In this document: in pieces, positions 1 through 6,624 of the stretch | Numbering within the stretch: the first letter of the stretch is position 1 | Layout of the letters: each line of letters opens with the position of its first letter | DNA from: Kiritimatiellota bacterium | Lineage (GTDB): Bacteria > Verrucomicrobiota > Kiritimatiellia > RFP12 > UBA1067 | Reading direction: 5' to 3' | Length of the DNA: 18,115 nt | Assembly: GCA_009777165.1 (NCBI GenBank) | Contig: WRML01000009.1 | Span: 1-18,115, forward strand | The notes under the pieces: model-generated | What the model saw: the letters and a program-made list of their open reading frames with translations, nothing else | What the model was told of the DNA's origin: nothing | Databases searched by the model: none | Made by a program: the position numbers and the translations under genes

Positions 1-1
1 C

Positions 2-20
2 CGCATCCCATCGGGATGCG
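2..20. repeat. GCATCCC/GGGATGC palindrome
   Basis: Arms CGCATCCC (2-9) and GGGATGCG (13-20) enclose a 3-nt centre. It shares the CATCCC/GGGATG core with the palindromes at 30-48 and 82-101, so the three form a local family. It may be a REP-like unit, an operator, or part of the terminator cluster of a gene that ends left of the window. No coding sequence is seen in 1-295. Confidence 0.5.
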
Positions 21-29
21 CCTAAAAGA

Positions 30-60
30 GGCATCCCGATGGGATGCCATGATTTTTTTT
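30..60 (+). terminator. Probable intrinsic terminator
   Basis: An 8-bp perfect stem GGCATCCC (30-37) / GGGATGCC (41-48) with a 3-nt loop is followed by ATGA and eight T residues (53-60). This is the form of a rho-independent terminator on the plus strand. It would end a gene lying left of the window and insulate the 296-3686 genes. The stem belongs to the GGGATG palindrome family seen at 2-20 and 82-101, so it may instead be a dispersed repeat that also terminates transcription. Confidence 0.55.
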
Positions 61-71
61 GCGTTCTCTTC

Positions 72-110
72 TACCGAAAGAAACATCCCTAACGGGATGT
101 TGTTACGGTA
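72..110. repeat. Extended GGGATGTT palindrome
   Basis: Inner arms AACATCCC (82-89) and GGGATGTT (94-101) enclose 4 nt. Outer arms TACCG (72-76) and CGGTA (106-110) extend the hairpin around a small internal loop. There is no T-run after it, so it is less likely to be a terminator than 30-60 and could be an operator or repeat. Positions 111-280, before the ribosome binding site of the first gene, are AT-richer than the genes and hold TATA-like stretches (131-136, 141-144), but I see no convincing promoter. Confidence 0.45.
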
Positions 111-295
111 TGCGTTTAAAGTGATTTCGCTATACAATGCTATAGTGTGATAAAATGGGATGTGCGTTGAAAGGGCAGGATGTTGACAGAGCGATCCGGA
201 AGCGGATCTGAAAACGGGTATCTGTTTCTGCTTGCGCTATTGTCGTTCGCATGTTACCATCCTCTTTTTTGAAACATGTGAAAGGAGTTTTGTGT

Positions 296-1645
296 ATGAA
301 GCGCAGGGTGTTTTTGAAGCAGGCGGCGGCGGGAATCGCGTTGCCGTGGATTGTGCCGGCGTCGGCGTTGGGGCTGGACGGGGAAGTCGCGCCGAGCAAC
401 CGGCTAGTGGGGATCGCCGCAGGGATGGGCGGGCGCGGGTTCGGGGATTTGCAGTGGCTGCTCGGCGAAAAGGACGTGCAGTTCGTGGCGGTGTGCGACG
501 TGCGGCGCGGTAACCGCGAGCGCGCGAAGGCGGAGGTGGACAAGACCAACGGCAACACGGATTGCGGATGCTATCGCGATTTCCGCGAGATGCTGCAGAA
601 GCATAAAGCCGATTTCGCGCTCCTCGCGCCGGGCGACCGCTGGCACACGCCGATGTCGGTGCTCTGCATGAGGGCGGGCATGGATGTGTATTGCGAGAAG
701 CCGGGGACCATCACCATCGCCGAGGGGCAGTTGCTGGTCAAGACCGAGCAGGAGAAGAAGCGCATCTTCCAGACCGGGGCCCAGCGGGTGAGCGAGACCA
801 ATTTCAGGTATGTGAAAGAGGCGATCCGCCTGGGGCTGATCGGCAAGGTGCATACCGCGTGGGCGCACCTGGGTTATATGTCGGAGCATCCGCGCGTCAA
901 CGCCACACGGCCGGAGGAGCCGCTGCCGGACAAGGAGGAGCTGGACTGGGACCTGTGGATCGGGCCCGCGCCCATGCGGCCGTACAACCATGAGTTCGTC
1001 AGGCCGTGGCCTGTGCCGGGCTGGTACACGCAGTACGATTTCGCGGGCAGCATCGCGCAGTGGGGCTCGCACACCATCCTGCAGGCGCAGCATGATTTGG
1101 GGCTGGCGGACACCTCCGCCGTCGAGTACACGTACCCGACGGACATCCAGCGCGAGGGCTTCACCATCCGCTTCGCCAACGGGATTAAGATTGTCGCGCA
1201 GGAGGACGGGTTCGCGGTCCGCTTTGCGGGCGGGCGGAGTGCCGAAGGGCTGCCGGACATCTGGCACGGCTCGTGCGGCGTGAAGTACGAGGGCGACAAG
1301 GGCTGGATCGCGTGTGCGGACGGCTACGAGCGTCCCGATGTGTCGTCGCCCGAAATCCTTCAGGGCTTCGGGGATTTCGCGAAGGAGATTAAGGCGTTGC
1401 GCCAGCAGGGCCTCACGCCGAGCAATCATCTGCGCGACTTCCTCGACTGCGTGAAGACGCGCAAGACGCCGCGCACACCTGCGACGACCGCGCACCGCAC
1501 CATGACCACCAACCTGATTATGGACATCTGCCTCGATCTCAAGCGGAGCCTGAAGTGGGACCCCGTCAAGGAGGCGTTCATCAATGACGATGAGGCCAAC
1601 CGCTTGCGCGTGCGTAAGTCGCGAGAGCCGTATGCGGTATCCTAA
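296..1645 (+). CDS. Tat-exported Gfo/Idh/MocA family oxidoreductase
   Basis: 449 aa. The N-terminus KRRVFLK followed by a hydrophobic stretch to about residue 26 is a twin-arginine signal, so the folded, cofactor-loaded enzyme is probably exported. A Rossmann fold follows: glycine-rich GMGGRG (43-48), an acidic residue ending strand 2 (D68), and the family signature CEKP (133-136). The rest is the C-terminal alpha/beta substrate domain. The family carries out NAD(P)-dependent oxidation or reduction of sugars and sugar-like compounds; the substrate cannot be read from the sequence. I chose ATG 296 because AAAGGAG lies about 9 nt upstream and this start gives the Tat motif at the very N-terminus; a longer in-frame start at 251 would bury it. 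The next gene encodes a DUF1080 lipoprotein, which fits shared work on carbohydrates in the envelope. Confidence 0.9.
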   Translation: MKRRVFLKQAAAGIALPWIVPASALGLDGEVAPSNRLVGIAAGMGGRGFGDLQWLLGEKDVQFVAVCDVRRGNRERAKAEVDKTNGNTDCGCYRDFREMLQKHKADFALLAPGDRWHTPMSVLCMRAGMDVYCEKPGTITIAEGQLLVKTEQEKKRIFQTGAQRVSETNFRYVKEAIRLGLIGKVHTAWAHLGYMSEHPRVNATRPEEPLPDKEELDWDLWIGPAPMRPYNHEFVRPWPVPGWYTQYDFAGSIAQWGSHTILQAQHDLGLADTSAVEYTYPTDIQREGFTIRFANGIKIVAQEDGFAVRFAGGRSAEGLPDIWHGSCGVKYEGDKGWIACADGYERPDVSSPEILQGFGDFAKEIKALRQQGLTPSNHLRDFLDCVKTRKTPRTPATTAHRTMTTNLIMDICLDLKRSLKWDPVKEAFINDDEANRLRVRKSREPYAVS

Positions 1646-1654
1646 AAAACGGAC

Positions 1655-1694
1655 GATTGCATTCGACTGCTGTCGAGTGCTGTCGAGTGCAATC
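1655..1694. repeat. Inverted repeat with internal 10-bp tandem copy
   Basis: Arms at 1655-1667 (GATTGCATTCGAC) and 1682-1694 (GTCGAGTGCAATC) pair over 13 bp with one mismatch. Inside, TGCTGTCGAG occurs twice in tandem (1668-1677, 1678-1687). It fills most of the gap between the oxidoreductase and the DUF1080 gene and has no T-run, so it is not a clear terminator. It may be a regulator-binding site, an mRNA-stability hairpin or a small dispersed repeat. Confidence 0.6.
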
Positions 1695-1711
1695 GGAAGA
1701 AAGGAAACTCA

Positions 1712-2380
1712 ATGAAAACTCTACTCATCGCGATGGTCGCGCTGGCGGCCGCCGGGTGCATGGCGCTGGAACGCGCGTTGTTCAACGGGAAGGACCTGAC
1801 GGGTTGGGAGGGGGCGCCGGGCTGGTGGTCTGTCGAGGACGGCGCGCTCACGTCGGAGAGCACGGCGGAGAAACCGTGCAAAGCCGCCAACTACCTGATC
1901 TGGACAGGGGGGCAGCCGAAGGACTTCGAGCTGACCGCCGACTTCAAGCTGAGCGAGAAGGGTAACTCCGGCATCCAGATCCGCTCCGAGGCGCGTCCGG
2001 ACTGGGACACCTACGGGTATCAGGCGGACATGACGGGCGACGGCGAGCTTGTGGGGTTTGTCTATCACCACAAGCACGGGCTGATCGCGGGGCGCGGCGA
2101 GGATGTCTCGTTCGACGCGGACGGCAAGCGCGTCGTGAAGCCGCTGGGCGACCCCGCCGAGCTACTGAAGGTGTATAAGAAAGAGGACTGGAACAGCTAC
2201 CGTGTCGTCTGCCTCGGCCCGGTGATCGAGACGTATGTGAACGGCGTGAAGATGTGCCGTTTCACGGGCCAGGGGGGGGACGATGCCAAGGGGGGGCTCA
2301 TCGCGTTGCAGATGCACCCGGGGCCCCCCATGAAAGTCCAGTTCAAGAACATCATGCTGAACACGGAGACTGCGGATTAA
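1712..2380 (+). CDS. DUF1080 / 3-keto-disaccharide hydrolase family lipoprotein
   Basis: 222 aa. The N-terminus MKTLLIAMVALAAAGC is a lipoprotein signal with a lipobox-like cleavage site before Cys16, so the mature protein should be membrane-anchored outside the cytoplasm. The body has the hallmarks of the DUF1080 beta-sandwich: LFNGKDLTGW near residue 23, the central NSGIQIRSE segment, and the late VYVNG-like segment (TYVNGVKMC) followed by GLIALQMH. The family includes glycosidases acting on 3-keto-disaccharides and is strongly expanded in PVC bacteria. The neighbouring Gfo/Idh/MocA enzyme could supply or remove the 3-keto sugar, an inference from context. An AAGGAAA ribosome binding site precedes ATG 1712. 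The stop codon overlaps the inferred start of the radical SAM gene. Confidence 0.85.
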   Translation: MKTLLIAMVALAAAGCMALERALFNGKDLTGWEGAPGWWSVEDGALTSESTAEKPCKAANYLIWTGGQPKDFELTADFKLSEKGNSGIQIRSEARPDWDTYGYQADMTGDGELVGFVYHHKHGLIAGRGEDVSFDADGKRVVKPLGDPAELLKVYKKEDWNSYRVVCLGPVIETYVNGVKMCRFTGQGGDDAKGGLIALQMHPGPPMKVQFKNIMLNTETAD

Positions 2381-3686
2381 AACCGAATCCCTATGCCCAG
2401 TCTGTCTTGAACGCATTCCGGCGGTCAAGCGTTACGGGCATGACGTGTGGATGGAGAAGCAATGCCCCGCGCACGGCGCGTTCAGAACACGCGTCGCGAA
2501 AGACGCCCGGCGTTTCCGCGACGACACGTTCTCCGCGCCCGCAAAACCGTTCGCCGCGTCACGCGCCTATCGCGGGGACTGCGGCACGGATTGCGGATGG
2601 TGCGACAACCACGGACAGCACATCTGCACGGGCCTCGTCGAGATCACGGACGAATGTAACCTCGCGTGTCCCGTGTGTTACTTCGGCGCAAAGCGGGACC
2701 GCTCCATCCCCGTGGATGAATTCAAGTCGCGCGTGCAGGCGTTGCTGGACGTGGAGCGCGGGCATCTGGATATCCTTCAGATTTCAGGCGGCGAGTGCTT
2801 CCTCCATCCGCAGTGGCAGGATTTGCTGGAGTGGGCATTGACCCAAAGCATCGGGCGCATCGTGTTCAACACAAACGGGCTGGCGTTGCTGGACAACGGC
2901 GTCCTCAACACCATCGCGCGTCACAACGACAGGGTGGAAATCTACTTGCAGTTCGACGGCTTCGACGATGCCGTCTACCGCGCCCTGCGGGGTCGCGCAT
3001 TCCTCGCGGACAAACGCGCCATCCTCCAACGGCTCGACGCCGCCGCAGTCAAAATCTGCCTTGCGGTCACGCTCTATGAGGGCAACCTCAAGGAGATTCC
3101 CGCGATCCTGAAACTGGCGACGGAGACGCGACACATCTCCGGCGTGACGTTCCAGCGCCTGACGAAAGTCGGCAACGCGCGAGACACCGCACTGGCTCCC
3201 GTCTTTCAGGAGGACATCCTTCTGGCGATCGCCTCCAGCGGGATCATGCGCTACAAGGACATGATCCCGTTGCCTTGCTCGCACGAAAACTGCACGTCGC
3301 TCGGGCTCCTGTTTTGCGCGGGGGACAAGGCGCACGCCCTGGGCGAGTACGTTGACCTCTCCAAATGCAAGGAGGCACTGTCCAACCGGCTTGCGTTCGA
3401 CCAGACCGCACTGGACCACCTGAAGAAAAACGTGTGCGGCTGCTGCGCCGGGATGTTCGCCGGGAACCATCCCGTGCTGAAGCAGCTTCAGGAATTCGCC
3501 CAGCACGGGAACGGCAGTTGTTACCGCGACATGAAAATCGTGCGCGTCATCGTCAAGAACTTCATGGACGCCGACACGTTCGACTTCGAGCGCGCGCGCA
3601 AATGTTGCTCCGGCGTCTCCGTCGGCAACGGCCGCGTTGTCCCGTTCTGCATCCACAACGCACTGAAAGGAAAAAGTGATGAGTGA
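2376..3686 (+). CDS. Radical SAM protein, MJ0619/Tes-like family, probable ATT start
   Basis: 436 aa if started at ATT 2376. The first ATG-like start (GTG 2445/ATG 2451) would remove a conserved N-terminus: the frame stays open upstream to a stop at 2358-2360 and encodes KTESLCPVCLERIPAV, the Cys pair that opens this family. No ATG, GTG or TTG lies between that stop and the CPVC codons; ATT 2376 is preceded by GGAG (2365-2368) at 7 nt and overlaps the DUF1080 stop. Visible motifs: CPVC (7-10), CPAHG (30-34), a Cx3Cx2C set at 69-76, the radical SAM cluster CNLACPVC (94-101), SGGE (137-140), YLQFDG and many Cys near the C-terminus. The family includes the archaeal tetraether lipid synthase Tes; bacterial members are mostly uncharacterised. 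The substrate is unknown here; a lipid is one possibility, given the two membrane-protein genes that follow. Confidence 0.85.
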   Translation: MKTESLCPVCLERIPAVKRYGHDVWMEKQCPAHGAFRTRVAKDARRFRDDTFSAPAKPFAASRAYRGDCGTDCGWCDNHGQHICTGLVEITDECNLACPVCYFGAKRDRSIPVDEFKSRVQALLDVERGHLDILQISGGECFLHPQWQDLLEWALTQSIGRIVFNTNGLALLDNGVLNTIARHNDRVEIYLQFDGFDDAVYRALRGRAFLADKRAILQRLDAAAVKICLAVTLYEGNLKEIPAILKLATETRHISGVTFQRLTKVGNARDTALAPVFQEDILLAIASSGIMRYKDMIPLPCSHENCTSLGLLFCAGDKAHALGEYVDLSKCKEALSNRLAFDQTALDHLKKNVCGCCAGMFAGNHPVLKQLQEFAQHGNGSCYRDMKIVRVIVKNFMDADTFDFERARKCCSGVSVGNGRVVPFCIHNALKGKSDE

Positions 3687-4062
3687 TGATAAGCAAACTG
3701 AAAATGCACCTGCCGAAAGAAACCGTTTGTTGCTGATAAGGTTTTGGGCAATAATGCTTACAGTTGTGACTATGGGGGCTTTGATTGCAGGCTTGACATA
3801 CGGAGCAGGGATACTCGCATTTGCAGCCGCCAACGATAACTCCCAATGGAATTTTCTTTTTGTTTTGGTTGGTGCAATTCCGTTGACGATTGCGGTATTG
3901 ACGTTTGCCTGTGTTTACAAGAAAGGGAAATCCTTGAAAGAATCCAGGGCCGGGGTCAGGGTTTTTTGGCGCACCGTCTTATGGACATTAGGCGCATTCC
4001 TCATTGGCGGGCTATTGTTTTTCGGAACGTGCGCGACGCAGTTTCTCTTCTTTTTGGATTGA
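3679..4062 (+). CDS. Small three-helix membrane protein
   Basis: 127 aa, family not recognised. Three hydrophobic segments lie at about 22-49, 58-80 and 97-118, with a polar N-terminus and a basic loop (KKGKSLKESR). The gene starts 8 nt before the stop of the radical SAM gene, which suggests translational coupling; GTG 3676 is an alternative start two residues shorter in context only. The C-terminal part (RTVLWTLGAFLIGGLLFFG) matches that of the next gene, so the two are tandem paralogues. A role with the radical SAM enzyme is inferred only from position. Confidence 0.75.
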   Translation: MSDDKQTENAPAERNRLLLIRFWAIMLTVVTMGALIAGLTYGAGILAFAAANDNSQWNFLFVLVGAIPLTIAVLTFACVYKKGKSLKESRAGVRVFWRTVLWTLGAFLIGGLLFFGTCATQFLFFLD

Positions 4063-4082
4063 TTCCTGACGAAAGATAAATT

Positions 4083-4400
4083 ATGAATGATGATAGGCAC
4101 TCCACACGCAACACAAGGGCATTGGCAATCGCATTCGTTTTCCTGTGGATGTTGTTCTCGTTTGTGTTTTCAGCCGCGGGAGTCGTTCCGAGCGCACGAA
4201 AGAAATTTGATTTTTTTGCTGCCGCGATCGCTTGCGTCCCGTGGCTCATACTCATCTGGAAAGCCGTGCCACTGTTCAGGAAAGGGGCATCGGCGGAGGC
4301 AAAGGCAAACGCCAAGCTTTTCCTGCGCACGGTGCTGTGGACATTCGGGATTTTGTTCCTTGCGGGACTGCTGCTTCTCGGAATGTGCGGGCTGATATAG
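4083..4400 (+). CDS. Small membrane protein, paralogue of the preceding gene
   Basis: 105 aa, family not recognised. Hydrophobic segments are at about 13-34, 44-60 and 82-104. The C-terminal segment RTVLWTFGILFLAGLLLLG closely resembles the end of the 3679-4062 product, and both begin with a short polar Asp/Asn-rich stretch, which points to an old tandem duplication. The gap from the previous gene is 20 nt, so they are probably one transcript. No strong ribosome binding site is seen. It is the last host gene before the integrated element. Confidence 0.7.
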   Translation: MNDDRHSTRNTRALAIAFVFLWMLFSFVFSAAGVVPSARKKFDFFAAAIACVPWLILIWKAVPLFRKGASAEAKANAKLFLRTVLWTFGILFLAGLLLLGMCGLI

Positions 4401-4440
4401 GAAAAAACGAGGGAATCCAATATTGACTGGGGTTTTACAC

Positions 4441-4500
4441 TGGAGCCAGCAATCGGGGTCGAACCGATGACCTCATGATTACAAAACAAGTGCTCTACCA
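4441..4500 (-). other. Attachment site: tRNA-Thr(UGU) 3' fragment
   Basis: Read on the minus strand, 4500 to 4441 gives the end of a D-arm (GGTAGAGC), an anticodon loop TTTTGTAA with TGT, a perfect T-arm (ATCGG-TTCGACC-CCGAT), the acceptor 3' strand TGCTGGC, T and CCA. The 5' acceptor strand and first D-arm half are absent: to the right of 4500 the sequence no longer fits a tRNA. The anticodon stem carries mismatches, as expected of a copy no longer selected. This is the displaced host 3' end left by integration; the functional, reconstituted tRNA should sit at the far junction. Confidence 0.8.
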
Positions 4501-4516
4501 TGTTTTTCTAAACATT

Positions 4517-5650
4517 TTACACCTCGTTGACAATTCGTTGACAATTTTGGTGCTGTTTTGGTGAGATTGAGAAAAACCTCTCGCCCTCACCCCTGCTCAC
4601 CAGGGCGCGGTAATGTCTGAAAAACAATCCCGTCCCCTGATGGCCCATCTCTGACGCAACCGAAGCGGCGTTGCGTTCTAAATCGTATGCGTATGTGGCG
4701 AATGAATGCCTCATACAGTCTTTCGGCCAGTTGGCAACCCCGGCTGCCATGCGCACGGACAGCACAGCCTTGTGCTGCCGGCTTGCGGAGCGTTGGTATG
4801 CGACCCAACCCTCGAACGGATACGCGTCCAGCCAGCGCGACAGGTTCGGGCGTATGGTTATCGTCCTGTGGTTGTAGGTTTTCGTCTCACTGCCCTGAAG
4901 CATGACGTACTCGTCTCGCAGGGCGTCAGACGTGAGCCGCTGTAACTCGCTTGGTCGTATCCCTGCGAACATCCCAAGCGCGAGGTAGGGTATCAGCTTG
5001 GGGTTGTCAATCTCTGCCTGCGCCAGGATTGCCGATGCCTCCTCGACTGTAAGTATCCCCTTCGGCGGTTCCGGAGTCCGCACCCTTCCTATCCTGCCGG
5101 CGGGGCTTGCGGGCATCCACCCCTCTGCCACGGCGAAGTTAAAAAACACCTTCGCGCAGGTCAGCATACTGTTGTGGCTTGCGCCTCTGTACCTTGATAT
5201 GAAGGTGTCAACGTGCCGAGCTGTAACGTCGGCAATCATTTCCGGGAATCCTTCGGCCATCTTGCCCAAGGAATGGCGGTACCCGGAAAGCGTGACGGGT
5301 TTGACCCTGCGCCTCCTGTTGTCAAGGAACCTCTCCACTGCCTCTACGGTAGGCACAGGCTCCATAGCCTCGCGTGAAAGGTGCTTGTCAACGACGCTGG
5401 AGAGGGTCATGCCCCGGGGGAGGCGTGCGAGCGCGTCCTGGGCGTCGAGCATCTGGGCGCGGGTGAGGGGGGCGCGGCGCGTGGCGTCCGCCTCGGCCGC
5501 GTCGAGCCACACGCGGGCGGCCCGTTCGTCGGGCTGACGGGAGCGGTGGCGGACGCCCTTGACGGTGATCGCGCAGTCGAAGCCGCCGTTCCGCGACGGG
5601 CGGTACTGCCCGTTGGCGTAGTGGACGGATTTGGATTTGCGCTGTTTCAT
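4517..5650 (-). CDS. int: Tyrosine recombinase / integrase
   Basis: 377 aa from ATG 5650, chosen because GGGAGG lies just upstream; a longer in-frame start at 5716 lacks this and overlaps the neighbouring gene. Catalytic residues can be placed: R232 (AGIRPSEL), K257 (ETKTYNHRTI), R314 (MRHSFATY), H337 (MGHQ) and the nucleophile Y347 (FRHYRAL). The first position of the HxxR motif is Asp311 instead of His, a tolerated but less common variant. Residues 100-190 form the core-binding domain and the basic N-terminus an arm-binding region. It catalyses site-specific integration and excision at the adjacent tRNA-Thr site. It follows a small gene on the same strand by 10 nt. Confidence 0.95.
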   Translation of the reverse strand: MKQRKSKSVHYANGQYRPSRNGGFDCAITVKGVRHRSRQPDERAARVWLDAAEADATRRAPLTRAQMLDAQDALARLPRGMTLSSVVDKHLSREAMEPVPTVEAVERFLDNRRRRVKPVTLSGYRHSLGKMAEGFPEMIADVTARHVDTFISRYRGASHNSMLTCAKVFFNFAVAEGWMPASPAGRIGRVRTPEPPKGILTVEEASAILAQAEIDNPKLIPYLALGMFAGIRPSELQRLTSDALRDEYVMLQGSETKTYNHRTITIRPNLSRWLDAYPFEGWVAYQRSASRQHKAVLSVRMAAGVANWPKDCMRHSFATYAYDLERNAASVASEMGHQGTGLFFRHYRALVSRGEGERFFSISPKQHQNCQRIVNEV

Positions 5651-5660
5651 CTTGCCTCCC

Positions 5661-5879
5661 TCATACTCCCTTCGTTCTCTCTTTTTTCGGGATTGTCGTG
5701 AACGATGCCCAATCACCGCTCACGAATTGCGACACACGGATCGTGCCAGGGCCTTTCCGCGCTTCCTTGTACTCGCGCTCGGGAATCTCTTCCCAGCCTT
5801 TCTTCGCAAGGTTTGCCTTGCCTACCGAATCGCCGTCTTCCAACGCCTTGTGTTTCAGCCCTTTTCTCATGTAGACCAT
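5661..5879 (-). CDS. Small hypothetical protein upstream of integrase
   Basis: 72 aa, family not recognised: charged, Lys/Glu-rich, no membrane segment, no clear motif. ATG 5879 is preferred over upstream in-frame starts because TTGGAGG lies 5-6 nt before it. The stop at 5661 is 10 nt from the integrase start, so both genes form a minus-strand operon driven from the divergent region at 5903-6031. Position suggests a recombination-directionality or regulatory factor, but nothing in the sequence proves that. Confidence 0.6.
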   Translation of the reverse strand: MVYMRKGLKHKALEDGDSVGKANLAKKGWEEIPEREYKEARKGPGTIRVSQFVSGDWASFTTIPKKERTKGV

Positions 5880-5902
5880 AACAACCTCCAATGTCTCGAT
5901 AG

Positions 5903-5953
5903 GTGTCGTATTATACACCATCCGCCCCCCCGAAGAAAGCGGTTTGTTAAACC
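5903..5953 (-). promoter_or_regulatory. Probable integrase-operon promoter with GGTTT/AAACC palindrome
   Basis: On the minus strand a perfect TATAAT lies at 5915-5910, about 30 nt upstream of ATG 5879. The -35 region (about 5933-5938) is weak. A palindrome GGTTTGTTAAACC (5941-5953) sits directly upstream and resembles the GGTT...AACC sites found on the plus-strand side, so the same repressor might act on both directions. Confidence 0.5.
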
Positions 5954-5977
5954 TTATTAAAAATTATTAATTTTTGC

Positions 5978-6007
5978 TGGACAGGTTCAACCAACCTGTG
6001 TTATTGT
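5978..6007 (+). promoter_or_regulatory. Plus-strand promoter with operator in its spacer
   Basis: TGGACA (5978-5983) and TATTGT (6002-6007), 18 bp apart, are a plausible though imperfect promoter for the small DNA-binding genes. The 17-bp palindrome CAGGTT-N5-AACCTG (5982-5998) fills the spacer. A protein bound there would block RNA polymerase. The same GGTTNAACCAACC core recurs five times at 6362-6554, which supports autoregulation by one of the adjacent ribbon-helix-helix proteins. Confidence 0.45.
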
Positions 6008-6031
6008 GTGCGCCAACTAAGGAGGATTAGG

Positions 6032-6253
6032 ATGATGAATATGCCAGATGTGACAAAACGAAAGGTCAGCTTGCAGCTGCCGATTGCCACCATTATGAGG
6101 ATAGACAAGATGGCCCAAACCATATGCGTGTCAAGAAACGAGATTGCAACCGTAATGCTCGACAAGGCAACCGCCGGGGTTGTCTTGACCGATGGGGATT
6201 TGAAAAAAATCAATGCCGAAATAAGGAGAAACCGTGAAAAAAGGATCCGCTAG
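6032..6253 (+). CDS. Small ribbon-helix-helix-type DNA-binding protein
   Basis: 73 aa. The segment RKVSLQLPIATIMRIDKMAQ followed by SRNEIATVMLDKA has the strand-helix-turn-helix pattern of Arc/MetJ/CopG-type repressors. Start ATG 6032 follows AAGGAGG (6019-6025) at 6 nt; a GTG at 6008 precedes the ribosome binding site and is unlikely. Transcription probably starts from the operator-bearing promoter just upstream. The next gene overlaps its end by 20 nt and encodes a paralogue. Candidate repressor, or a ParR/omega-like partition protein acting on the GGTTNAACCAACC sites. Confidence 0.65.
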   Translation: MMNMPDVTKRKVSLQLPIATIMRIDKMAQTICVSRNEIATVMLDKATAGVVLTDGDLKKINAEIRRNREKRIR

Positions 6254-6389
6254 TAAAAAGGTGTCCCTGTTGGTCGATGTTTACGTCTGGCAGAAAGTCT
6301 GCAGGGCTGCGGCTTCATTAAAAATGAAGCCGGAGGCCGCGGCTATTTTTTTGCTCGGGGAGGTTAAACCAACCCGCAAACGGGCGTGA
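6234..6389 (+). CDS. Small ribbon-helix-helix paralogue (GTG start)
   Basis: 51 aa, starting at GTG 6234 with AAGGAGA 5 nt upstream, inside the end of the preceding gene. KKVSLLVDVYVWQKVCRAAA then KPEAAAIFLLGEV aligns over the whole fold with the previous protein's KVSL...EIATVMLDKA segment, so it is a diverged tandem copy. The end of the gene runs through the first GGTTNAACCAACC site (6362-6374). Around 6318-6353 the DNA also has the look of an A-tract/GC stem/T-tract terminator (AGCC...GGCT plus seven T), so readthrough may be limited. Confidence 0.6.
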   Translation: MKKGSASKKVSLLVDVYVWQKVCRAAASLKMKPEAAAIFLLGEVKPTRKRA

Positions 6390-6554
6390 TTTTTTTTGTG
6401 AACGGGGTTAAACCAACCTACTGGAGGAAAGCGTAATCTTTTGGCGAACGGGTTGAACCAACCCGCAAAAAAGTGCGTGGTTTTTTTTGCAACCCAGGTT
6501 GAACCAACCTACTGGAGGAAAGCGCAATCTTTTGGCGAACGGGTTGAACCGACC
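6362..6554. repeat. Array of five GGTTNAACCAACC sites in a 90-bp tandem duplication
   Basis: Sites start at 6362, 6406, 6451, 6497 and 6542, that is 44, 45, 46 and 45 bp apart. Each has GGTT-N5-AACC symmetry; three have 5-6-bp matching arms (for example CGGGTT/AACCCG). The segment 6362-6450 is repeated at 6451-6541. Odd intervals contain a short hairpin and eight T (6373-6397; 6464-6488); even intervals share a 30-bp block with GGAGGAAAGCG. The array lies between two DNA-binding-protein genes. It could be an operator cluster, a centromere-like partition site or an iteron-type origin. Confidence 0.8.
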
Positions 6555-6571
6555 CGTCGGGAATGTGAGGG

Positions 6572-6598
6572 CTGCCGGGTCGGAACCCGGCCCGGCAG
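6572..6598 (+). other. GC-rich hairpin upstream of third small regulator
   Basis: CTGCCGGG (6572-6579) pairs with CCCGGCAG (6591-6598), and an alternative register pairs GCCGGGT (6574-6580) with ACCCGGC (6585-6591). CCGACCCG of the last operator (6549-6556) can pair with CGGGTCGG (6576-6583) instead. These mutually exclusive stems lie 27-75 nt before ATG 6625 and could modulate translation or transcription. There is no T-run after them. Confidence 0.45.
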
Positions 6599-6624
6599 GA
6601 AACATCGTAAGTGAATGTTGCAAG

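Noticed and set aside
404..1495. Long minus-strand open frame antisense to the oxidoreductase
   Set aside because: Composition is Arg/Leu/His-rich as expected of the reverse strand of a high-GC gene; the plus strand has clear family motifs.
4001..4501. Minus-strand 166-aa open frame beginning MVEHLFCNHEVIGSTPIAG
   Set aside because: Its N-terminus is the familiar conceptual translation of a tRNA gene (here the tRNA-Thr fragment), and the rest is antisense to two membrane-protein genes.
6487..6624. N-terminal extension of the third small regulator
   Set aside because: It translates the operator repeats and a GC hairpin; the fold begins after ATG 6625.
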